From positions 47,260,483 through 47,324,482 of the forward strand of contig CM071568.1 of assembly GCA_036426205.1 (NCBI GenBank): 64,000 bases of DNA. Reading direction: 5' to 3'. Shown piece after piece: positions 10,569-22,700 of the stretch. The position numbers and the translations under genes were made by a program. Numbering within the stretch: position 1 is the first letter of the stretch; each line of letters opens with the position of its first letter. Below the pieces are notes generated by a model. It was not told the origin of the DNA. It made no database searches and worked only from the letters and a program-made list of their open reading frames with translations. Source of the DNA: Ascaphus truei. Lineage: Eukaryota; Chordata; Amphibia; Anura; Ascaphidae.

Positions 10569-10712
10569 AAATGTCGACTGCAAAAGAAAAAAAGTATGCC
10601 AAGAGGATGCGAAATCAACCTGCCAACGTGAGTCTGTCCTCTGATTTGGGTGCTGATCAGAGTGGAAGATCCCATCGCAATGGTGGACGTGGAAACTTTC
10701 AGCCTCCCAGAG
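10569..10712 (+). CDS. POP1: POP1 coding exon 1
   Basis: The acceptor is TATCTTAG and the ATG lies at 10571. It codes for residues 1-47 plus one base; [20 protein letters not shown] is the typical POP1 N terminus. The donor is CCCAGAG|GTAAGA. An internal polar run, [12 protein letters not shown], precedes the splice. Confidence 0.93.
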
Positions 10713-13700
10713 GTAAGAGAGAAACTAAAATCAACATGGGGCCTCCAAAAGTCCACCGACACTCACTGGAGGATAAACATTATGACCTGCGTCAGTGCTT
10801 GTGACATGTATAGAGCTTTGAAGTGAAGCTTGTTACATTAGCTAAAAATATCTCTGTAATGGAGATTAACCCCACCCCAAACATGGCGGATTTATTTGAT
10901 GCATAAAGAAAACTAGACCAGTTAGGCGCACGTTTTGGTACATCTCATAAGAATTCACTGATTGTCTTCTAGAACCACTGCCTAAATCTCTCACTGGCGC
11001 AGAATTGGAGCGAAGCGCCTGGATATATTGATGCAGAATCCAAATGAGACCATTTGCACTTGGGTTTTTTTTGAGCAATTCTCCAGTTTTCCACCATTGT
11101 ATATCCCAAACACTATTCTTTTATAGAATAGATACTTTTTACTAACCCTTTGTTCTGGAGTGTACCATAAAACGGGCTTGTTTGGGCAAGCTTCTACTTT
11201 CACTGGCCAATTGAAGTTTAATATTTTAAGCTTTTGAAAACATTTGTTTTTGAGTTCTTGAAAGTTTACATTTTTAACACAGGATGTTTTTGGGGCACAC
11301 TTTTTTTTTTTTTTGTACTTGATTACACAGGGGTCCCCACTTGTTGACCTCTTTATGGTTGAATAAAGTCCTGTGATTTTTCATCTTGTGCTTTCTCTGA
11401 ATTTATCCACTCCTTGCTAGGTGGCCATTCTGGGCCTTCAGGACCACATCCGAGGTTCTCGCATCAATCTCCTGGTCCTCATTTCCAATCTAGAGGAGGT
11501 AGAGGTAGAGGAAGAGGAGGACACAGTGACGCACCTCTAGTTCCCAAATACATAACTGGTAAGTGTATCCAATAGACTAAAATCAATACATTGTATTGCT
11601 TTGGGAATGACGCTTTTCAGATATGCACCTTTTTTCATATAAGGTGTTGATTTCTGATATATGCAAACTTACCTTGATTTTATTGTTCTAGCAACAATGT
11701 TTGCTCAGGCCCGCGCTGCTGAAATCAATGCAATGGTAAAAGCCGTCTCACAGAAATCGTCAGACTCCCTGGTGTTCCAGTCCTTACCCAGGCATATGCG
11801 CAGACGAGCCATGGGTCATGACATCAAGCGCTTACCCAGAAGACTTCGGGAGATTGCTAAAAAAGAGGTGCCGTGTTTTGTATTGGTTTGGATGCATTCC
11901 GACTTTATATGCAATATCCTACATGCATAATGTTGATCAATATCTATGGTGTAGGACTTTAATGTAATAACACATCTTGCAAGAAATAAACAGGACATGC
12001 ACTCTTGAGAGTTAAAAGGTTAATGACTTATTTTTACTTATTTAATGGTCTGTTTGGGGCATTGATTGACAAAATGATGACTGAATCATAACTCCCATTT
12101 TGTGTGTGTGTTTGTGTATATATTTCTCCCCCCCCCCCCTGCTTATTCTTTCTACAGTTAAAGGCCTTTGGGGCTCCTCAATGAGCCAGTTCTTTTTATT
12201 AACTTTTGCGCCCTTGAGTATTTTTATTTCTGCTTTTGCAATGAAATTACTTTTTACTCCATCATAGATTACATAATGTGTTTTTTTTTTATTTTGTTTC
12301 AATCCCACTTTGCCTTCTCTTGTTTTAGACTTCATCATGATGAAAAACACACCGTATTTTGTAATCAAAGCATCTTTGTCTAACTCCTGCTACATTTTGA
12401 CATTAAATGTTCATACATTTTTTTTTTTTTTGCACATTCATTTAACAAATAACCAATAATCAGATTAGTAAAGTTAATATTCCTATGAAGTAATGCATAA
12501 ATCTCCCCGGCACGCAATATTTCAAACGCTTATAACGGCTGAAAAAACAGCAAAGGAAAAGAGATGAGACCAGAAAAATGTCGATTAGCGTATACTGCTG
12601 CTTTTTTTTAAAAAAAATTTTAATTTTTTTTTTTAAAACCTTCTGCTTTTCTCAGATGGAAAAATCTGTGCACCAGAAAAAGGAGCAGTCAAAAAGCAAG
12701 TGTCGCAAAGCTCGGCGGCGCCATGGAAATCTTCAGCTGGAGTTTAACCGTAGGCAGAGGAAGAACATCTGGCTGGAAACCCACATATGGCACGCAAAGC
12801 GCTTTCACATGATGAAGAAGTGGGGCTACTGCCTTGCAGACAGACCTACGATGAAGAGTTACAGGGCTTGTTACCGAGCAATGACAAGCCAGTGCCTTCT
12901 GCAGGTATCCCCGTGCTATGTTCTGGAGGGCTTTAGGACAGGCTGTAGGGTCCCAAACCCTTGTTGACCCTTCGAGTATAAACTCCACCTTTATTCTTGT
13001 TGTTAATGCGGTTTCTATTCTTTAATTGAAGTTCTTTCCTATTTGTGTTTAATGCATATTCAAATGCAACCTCCAGGTCACTCTCTCTATAACCTCGATT
13101 CATGAATCTTTGTTTAAGTTCTTTTGCCTGGGTAAGGAAAGATTGTTCTGTTGAACATATTCTCCTAAGTCTCAAGTATTGTCCTTTAGGAATGCCCCGG
13201 TTCAAAGGTCTTATAGGATAGGTAAGTGGGGGTTCGGCCATGTTACCATGCGCATCTGGGTTTGAGGTGCACCCGGATGATGCGACGATCTGAAGGAAAG
13301 CCACAATCTACATCCCTCTGAGCAATATGTTGCACACGAATCACTAATTTGGGGACCACTGGGCTATAGCCTAAAAGGAAGGGATGTTCATATAAATGTT
13401 TTGGACAATCTTTTGCTGATTAAAAAGAACATTGTTTTTGGTCTTGCATCATTCACTTTATCATTGTCTGCAGGAAACGTTTAATTGCATAATGTGCAAT
13501 ATTGCTGCTTCAGGGATTTCAATACTTTTCATTGCATGTTCCTTTTTTCTTTTTGTAGGATTTATCTTACCTCTGTTGTCTGGAGTTGATGGGCAAAGAA
13601 GAGGATCTCTTGAAGGCGCTGTCGAGGCTGACTAGCGTAGACACTGGTAATATGAATATAGTTCCACGTTTGGTTATCCGCGTCGAGATGTGTACGAGGA

Positions 13701-16700
13701 TTATTTCAGTAGTATGAACAGATGTCCCTCGCATCCGACCTGTGCTAGTTTTGGAACTGATATGACTAGTGGGGAAAAAAATGTTTGGGTATGCCGTGAT
13801 TATTGTAGTTTTTGTTTTATTTATGCTGCTAAAATTTTTTTACCAGTCGTTCTTGTTTACAGAACTGTAGAAACCTATTTGGGACATTTAAAAGAAGCAT
13901 TAAAATACTTTAGTGGAAAGGGAATCATGATGTTTGCTTTATGTATTGGTGACACCACAATTACAAATTGGAGCAGTAGTTGAGATGTATTGCTCCTCAC
14001 TCTAAGAACTGAATATATCGCAGTGCATATCAATATTGCACATTTTATGTATATAATATTACTTCCCACTTCCCATTTTTTACTTGGAGAATGAATCATT
14101 GAAACAATAAATGATGCTTCATATTGCAGTCTGTCCACACTCCTTCCCAACTCGTACTGATATCCAGCTGAAGTGGACATGGCTTCCTTATTCACATGAT
14201 TATAAACAGAAAATTTCCATAGTCTGACCTGGGGACTCCAAATGTAATGTGCTGAGCATTCTTTCATTGCAGTGTCTGCGTGCGTGTTCTGCTGTTTGCA
14301 ATTATATCCCCGTTTAGGACATTTCGGCTCAAAACATTATTCTGTTGGCTTAACATTTGTTTCTTGTTTTTATTCTTCAGGACCATCTTTTGCTGCTGCA
14401 CCTCATCTGTCTGGGAAACGCCAAGGCTCCCTGGTCCTTTACAAGGCTGATAAATACCCAGAGGAAATGTTAGGTCCTGTTACCTTTATTTGGAAACCAA
14501 AATGCGTTCCTGCGTTACTGTCTGAAAATAGGCAACTGTGGGTTTGGACTCATCCAGCTCTGAAACAGGTACGAAACCAGGTTTCCTTTCTCGCATAGAA
14601 TGCAATGCTCAATAGTCTCCTGTACTTTGTTTTTATTTTAAGAACAGTTTTAAACAGCAGAACGTTTAGCACTGATTTAAATAAATAATTATTACATGAT
14701 TGAAGTAGGGGGTCTCCGGAGCTGAACTGTGTTAATTTCAGCTCTGTGGGCCCCCCTGCTTCCAGAAATACTTCCCTCTGTAGCGGTGCCAGTATGTGCA
14801 GCCAGGGAACACTTGTGCCTAACATATATAAGCGGAATTTAAATGCCCTGCGTGTCACGGGCCAATAGTTAGCTGTGACCTCATCCGTTGCAGCTTCCTA
14901 TTGGGCCGCGTGACATGGACATTTAAACTCCACAGATACCGGCACCCGCTATGGAGGCACGTATTTCAGAAAGCAGGGTGTCCCCAGAGCTGAAATTAAC
15001 TTTTTTTATTTTTAGCTCTTGAGACCCCCTGCTTAAATCCTGTAATACAAAAATTGCACAGTGCTACATGCTTTGCTGCCTTTAAACTTACCTGTTTTAT
15101 TACACCATTTCAAGTGCAACTATCCACTTTTTAAAAAAATGCATCATAAGATTAAAGAATAACTATTTTGCAACCAGTAAAATATTTGCTTTTGTAAAAT
15201 TAATTTGATTAACAATTGGGGACAAATAAATGGTTGCCTGTCATCTCTTTATAAAAACCCACCCTTCTCTAAGTCAGAGGCAGTGCACCAGACTTTCATT
15301 TGAAGATTTGCTTTCCGTATGTATGTAAAGGTAAACCTCCAACTAATATAACCTGCATGGAAATAATTGTGTAGTAATGTCGTTCCCTTTTTTACATTGT
15401 TTGTGAAATCCCATTTTCTTTCACCTTTCCTAAAGGGAGCTGTTTAATGTTACTTTATTGAAAGGCTGCTTGTAATGCAATACTAACCTTATTGATTCTG
15501 TGTTAGGATATATTGAAAGAACTACGGCATGTTTGTCTATGTGAAGAGACCCCAGACAACATCATTTGTAAGCCAGAGCCAGTTCCTGTCCCGCAGACGG
15601 ACGAGCAAAAAGCCGTTCTAAAAAGTGTAGGCAAAAAGAGGAAGAAGCAAGATGGAGACGGTGAGAGAGCGGTACCCGTGAAAAAGATCATCGGAGATGG
15701 AACAAGGGATTCTATTGAACCGTATAGTTGGTTGTCGAAAGCTACTTCCATTACCATTAGGTATATTCCACATTGTCTGATTTGCTGGATTCTAAAAATA
15801 CATCACAAATAGGTTGTACCCAAGAGAATAGAAAAGAAACACAAATAAGTATGAGGTCACCAGGGTGCTACCAGAGTAAGGTAACACATCCTGTATTCTT
15901 TTCTAGACCTCTTCATAAGGAAATGGCCAATAAGTGGCCTTCATCAGTGATAAGTGGCATGAAGGCCACTTAATGACCGAAATGTTGACTATTATGTTTC
16001 AATAAATTGCTGGCAGCGTGCTGAATTGGAGGGACTTGAGACTCTGTGGTTTATAGATGATAACATCTGATATCCCAGGGTAAAGGGGTTCTAGGTGTGG
16101 GGGGGTTAATGGTCTCACTCTCAGGAGGGAGAGTGTGAGGAACGAATTAAGTACCCCAGAGGGATGATGTGTGGATGGAGGGCTCAACATAAAGAAAGGA
16201 AGAGGTCCTACCATTCCCTGTTGCAATACGCTGTTCTCGCATGCTCTCTCCCTATGCTGCCTGAAGCTCCTCCCCCTCCCTCTGAGTCCCCATTCAGAAG
16301 CAGAAAACTGGGGGGGGGGAGACAGAGGGAGCACAGCAGCAGCTTCAAAGCTTCACATCTGACCACCGGCATCCCATAATATCGCGGTAACTGGTTATCT
16401 CGCATATCGGCACTCGGGGAGAATGTTTTCACGGTGTTACTGAATATCGGTATATCGACCAACCCAGCTGATCTCAGAGAGAGCTCCCCGCTAGTTCCCA
16501 AGATAGATGTAGTATTTCTGTGTCAGTTTGTATCTATGAGCATAACAAACATTTGGGAACTGAAGGGTCCACAAAGGTCAGGGGAACACGGGTCTGCTCC
16601 GTTGGACCCACCCCACCTCGATTTTCAGGTTTAAAGAAGAAAAAATGTCGGGCGGGACTACCGCTTTAAACTTTGATCCGTTTCGTGTTGGCCATACGGA

Positions 16701-19700
16701 TAACTTATTTGCTTTCCAGGGACCTGACTATGGAACTTGTCAGGTATCGCTTGATCGGCCCCCTGTCCCACTGTGTTCTTACTGATGCTCTACGTGCTGC
16801 TCCTGTTCATAAAGTAAGTTTATGCAATTTTAAACATATAACAAATGTTAATATGTAAAAACATAACTAATGCCATTCTAAACACATACGGGTATCTACT
16901 AACAGAATATTTGCAACTTTTTTTGTTAGTAACAACTCTTACAACTACAAACTCCTATCATGTTGGTGGTATTTACAAGGTTTGTTTAAAATTACATTCC
17001 TGCTTGATGCAATTTAAAATAGTTGTGCATCCTTTTTATAAATAGCATTAGTAAATATGAATGATTAGTTTAGATGTTTATAATTGCCATACTGTAAAAA
17101 TATTATGTATTTGGTAATGAAACATCTATGCTGCGTCAAACATGTTCATGCAACTTTAACACTTCAAATTCTGCGTTAACATTATAAGTGGACTTTGTAG
17201 AATTTGTTAGGATTAATATTGGAACACAAGTTTGACGCAGTTTCAACTAGTTTCTTGACGCGTACTGTATATAGCATTTACATCTGCGTTCTAGGCATCA
17301 GTACTGTTCTGCTTTTTAACACCTATTTTTAACCTGACTCAAACACCTTTTTTGACACCTGTTGTACACATTCTCGATAAGTTTGTACATAGACGCACAC
17401 ATGATATACTTTTGTTTGTTTTTTTTGTTTTGTTTTTTTTTCTTGCCAATTTGTACACTCCTAGTACATGGATCCCATCATGTCACAGCTTTGATTTGCA
17501 AGCCATTTTAATCGTGTTCTGACACCTGAGCCTATGAATTATCCGGCTAGTGATTGGCATTCTATATTACCACATCGGGGCTGGAATTTGTAGTTCAGTT
17601 AACGAATAAGCACAGCTGGGAGAAACGTGTATACAATACACAAGATGCACTGCTTTTGTTGGGGCCCCTTGCTTAATTTAGACAATGATGCAGTGATTTC
17701 AAAGAAGAGAATGCACAATGGTGCCTAGTGTTGAAAGGAATAAAAATCCCATGAATAATGTAAGTAGGACTGGGACTTTTGCAACTTCTCTCTCGTTATG
17801 GGTTATGTCTTTGACTGTTTTCGGAGATGAGCAAAGCTGAAATTGGTGGCCAATAATGCACCTGCTTCATTCTGTTACAATACTACTATTACTGTCCAGT
17901 CTGTATAGTTGAACCGTGTGGAATAAAACGGAACCAAAGTCATTATTTTACCAATTTCATTCCTTCATGTTTTTGGATGTCTGATATATTTGCACATAAT
18001 TTCCCCAGACATTTTGTTGGGGGAAGCAAAAAAGAAAAAGTAATCACTTTTTCTGTGCATCAGATATGTTTTCCTAATGGGAATTAACCTGAAGTAGCTG
18101 CCTAGATGGCAGAGGCACATGGCCATGGAAAGGGGTATGTAACGCCATGATAACCTTCTTAAATACCCAAGAGGGTTTATATTAACCAATTCCATGTCTC
18201 TTGAAACAAAATGATGAATTAGACAAACGATGAGTAAGAGTCCGGGTACATTATGTGCCAAGTTAAGGGAAACCCTGGTTTTATCTGCTAAATTAAAGGG
18301 GATAATTGGAATCCGGTGTTTAAATAATTAGGTAGATCTTCTTCAGGAGTGAGTTTGGGAGGCCCCACCCTATATAAAGATCAGAACCGTTGAGTTTGGT
18401 CTTCACCATACAGGTGTGTGGAAACATGTCATGCTACTAACAAGACATTTCTGAGGACCTTGGAAAAGCCGTTATTGATGCTCATCAGTCTAGAAAGAGT
18501 TACACCACCATTTCTAAGGATTTGGGGCTCCACCAATCCACTGTCGGTCTACAAATGGAGAAAGTTCAAGACCACAGTCACTCTACCCAGGAGCAGACAC
18601 CCTACCAAAATGTATCCAAGAACAAACCGACAAATCATCCAGGCAGTAACAAAGAACCCCAGTGTAATATCCAAGGATCTGCAGGCCACTCTCGCCTTGG
18701 CTAATGTGAGTGCTCATGATTCCACTATCAGAAAAAGACTAGACACAAATGGCGCTCATTGAGGATAGCCAGGAGCAAACCACTGCTCTCTAAAAAGAAC
18801 ATTGCAGCCTGTCTGAAGTTCACCAAAGAGCACATAGATGATCCACAGGACTTCTGGAACAATGTTCTCTGTACAGACATGTCAAAGGTAGAACTTTTTT
18901 TTTTCTTTTTTTCCCCCCTCAATGTGAAACGTTGTTTGGCAAAAAATGAACACTGCGTTCGAACAGAAGAACCTTATCCCAACCGTCAAGCATGGTGGTG
19001 GGATGGTTTTGGGGGCTGCTTTGCTGCCTCAGGACCTGGGCGGCTTGCCATCATTGACACAACCATTAATTCTGCATTGTATCAGAAGATTCTAGAGGAG
19101 AATGTTAGGCCATCTGTCCGTGAGCTGAACCGAAAGTTGGTCATGCAGCAAGACAATGATCCTAAACATTCTGCAGGAGAATAAACTATGGGTCTTCGAA
19201 TTGCCTATTCTTAGTCCTGACCTAAACTGCCATTGAAATGTTGTGGCCGGACCTGCAGTGGGCTGTCCACGTAAGGAAGTCCTCAAATGTCACGGAGTTG
19301 AAACAGTTGTGTAGGGAGGAATGGGCCAAAATTCCTCAAAACTGATATGAGACTGACCAGCAGTTACAGGAAACGCTTAGTTGAAGTCATTGTCGCTCAA
19401 AGGGGCGCCACCAAGTACTGAATCTAAAGGGTCACATACTTTTTCACACAAGGATATTGAATGTTGAATCCTTTTTGTTGATAAATAAATGTTGACAAAG
19501 TATCCATGGTTTTTGTGTCATTTGTTCAGGTTATATTTATCTATTAGGGCTTTAGATTAAGATCTAATAACATCTTATGTTTGAAATATGTGAACATCCT
19601 AAGTTGTTCAGACTTTTTCTCGTCACTGTATATCTTGATATAGTGGTGCAGTGTTTGGGCCAAGGTGGAGGGAAGGACAGGTGATAAAGTGGGGAAGGTG

Positions 19701-22700
19701 GAGAGAATAGAAAAGTTTATTAAGGAGTGAGGAAACTGCAAACAGAAAAGGCAATAGAGGGCATATTGGGATTCACTGCAGTTAGTAGGGAGTGAAAGGT
19801 AGGAGGAGAGAGTTCCTAGGTATTGAAGGATATGAGGAGTAGGTTTTGAGAGTAGATGTATAAAATCAGGCCTGGAAGGGCAGTGTAGGTAGCACTGAAG
19901 GTTTAGACGGCAACGTACAAAGTTATAGCATTTAAGCAATGCATAAATTGTCACGGCTTTAAAAAAGGTAAGCGCTTTACAGCAGTAATGAGACATAATG
20001 GGAACGAATAAGCACCACAGACCTAAGAGTAAACATAAAAAGGAATCCCTGCCCCGAAGAGCTTACAATCTAAGTATCCACATCTGCTGAACCTGCGAAA
20101 AGTGATGTGCATTCTTTTTTTTTTCCTCAGGGAATGGAAAATGCTGATGCAGGACCTCACAGCTGGTGGACTGAGTATTGTGGGAACCCGGACAATATCA
20201 GTCTTCATGATCGTCAAGAATCCATGTTTAAGTTGCTTCAAGGTACAGACTAAGTGGCCTTACCATACATTTATACCACATTGTAGTTTTTAAAAGCTTT
20301 TTCAGCACCATGCCTTCAGCTGCAAGACTATTGGCAAACCGCATCATAGCATTGCAGTGTCACACTTTGCTATTGATACTTTAATTTATATATGCTGGGG
20401 TTGACAAATGCGGTCGCCACGGGCGACTGCATTTTGGCCGCTGTCGACTGCTTACCTGCGTCGGCGTCTCCCGGTCTTCTCCGTCTTCTGCAAATTCAAC
20501 TCTTTCCCCTGCAGCTCCAGTTCAAATGTTCGCGCGGCATAAAATGTTGCCGTGACATCACGCAGAGCCACGTTACCTGACGCCGCATGATGTCATCGCG
20601 TCCTATTGCCATGGCACCGTGGTGTCATTTGACGCGGCCATTTTAACTGAAGCTGCAGGGGGAAACTTTTGAATTTGCAGGGGAGAGGACAGAGCCACAC
20701 TATGCCGCCGGACCCTGCCGCAGGTAAGTGTTGTGTGGGGGGGGTGAGGGGGGGGGTGGGGGGGGGGGGGGGGGGCGACTGGGGTTTTGCCCAGTTTGTC
20801 AGGCCTCTTGTGAGGGGGGCAGGCCTGAGTTAGTAGGTTTAAAATGTCACCTGCTTAGAAATACTAATTGAACCCTAAAAAATATATCATCTGCTTTTAA
20901 TCTCTGAAATTAAAATAAAATATTTAATGATAAAAAGGAAATACATTAAAAGGAAAAAATACATATTTAAAATATATATATATATATATTTGAATAAACC
21001 TGTAAACTTAGTTACATAGTAGATGAGGTTGAAAAAAGTTCAACCGATGGCATATTTATGACAGATACTTTATACTATATTCGTACTTGCAGTATATTGA
21101 TCCAGTGGAAGGCAAACAAAAACCCAAGTGAAATATCATCTTATAAGGGGAACAATAAATTCCTTTCTGACTCCAAGAATTGGCAATCAGATTACTCCCT
21201 GGATCAACATCCTTCCCATGTTTACTTATTTGGTATATCCCATTACATCTTTTTTTTTCCTTTCTAAAAAGATGTCCCAACTTTTTATTTATTTTTAAAC
21301 AAATCTATTGTATCTGCCTTTAGTCTCCATGGGTAATGAATTCCACATTTTAACTGCCCTTACTGTAAAGATCCCTTTCGTTTTGTTACTTGTGATTATC
21401 TCTCTTCCTCCAACCTTAAGGGATGACCCTGTGTCCTTTGTACTGCCCTTGGTATTAATAGGTTTGTGGTGTGTGGGTTTAAAAAAAAAAAAAATTTTCT
21501 TTATATTTATTTATATGCTCCTTGTACTATCCCTGTATATAGTTATCATATCCCCTCTTAAACGCCTCTTTTCCAATGTAAACAAATCTGATTTAGCTAG
21601 CCGTCCTCATAAATTAGATTATTCATCCCCTTTTTTCATTTGGTGCCCAAAATTGTATTCCATATTCGAGGTGTCGTCTTACTAATACTTTATAAAGGGA
21701 CATAATTATGTTTACTTCCCTTACATCCATTACCCGTTTAATGCAAGATAAGATCTTGTTTGCCTCTGCAGCTAAACTATTAATCCCATGTATATACAAA
21801 TATTAGTGGAGACAGCCATAATATAATAATTTAAATATAGTGTCTGCTTTAATGTTTGGCGTATTATGTTTCATTTTATTTTTGCCCCCTATGTGCCCAG
21901 GGATAGGATCTCCAGGAGAAATTCTGCCTGGTACCATTTTGGGCCTGACCGTGGGAGATCCAAGGCTGACCTTGCCCAAGAAGAAGACCAAGTCTGTGCC
22001 GAATCTAGAAAACTATGATGGTAAGCATCTGAAGTCAACTTGCATAGATACACCTACAGTAGACTGGACATTCAGTGTTACTGTTAGCTGTGGGTGTCAC
22101 TCTTAATTATAGTATACAGACTCGGTGAAGGAGCATGTTCCTGATTCTGGCCTTGTGCTCGGAGGGAGCCTCTGTCTTGCCATACAGATGATCCAGGTTC
22201 AAATCCTGGCAAGGCCAACCAGGGGTCCAACATTTTAGCATTGTGTTATCAACTTTATCATCCTCTTCCTCTTTTCAAAGTCCTGTTGTTTTATATTTAT
22301 GTTTTGGTGGTGATCAGGATTTGAATGTAACATTTGTTGCGTAAGATTTCCATTCCAAGATGCAGCCTCGCTCGGGCTCACAAGTGATTTCTATGACCAT
22401 TTCTTTTCCTCCATGGATCAGGTATGATATAGGGATAGCGCACTGGTAAGTACTCTGATCTTAACATCTTTTTCAGCCTTTCTGAAAGGGAAGGGGTTAA
22501 AAATGTTTCCATATCACCTCGGCGTAATATCTTCATTTTCTATAGATGCCGAGAGGACTTTAGTGAGCTCGGCTGATTTGGTGCTCACTGACGGATGAGC
22601 GGTTTCTGCTCTTCCTTTGCTTCCATAGATAGAGAGAAAGTTAAGTCCATTACCTTGGAAGGTGTCCCTGTGGAATGTGCTCAGAGTGTGATTTGGTCTT

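Noticed and set aside
16164..16501. Short genes on both strands in POP1 intron 8
   Set aside because: Mutually overlapping frames in GC-rich sequence with no family match.
22150..22230. A tRNA gene
   Set aside because: The T-arm is good but no A-box, acceptor stem or anticodon arm could be paired; more likely a SINE.
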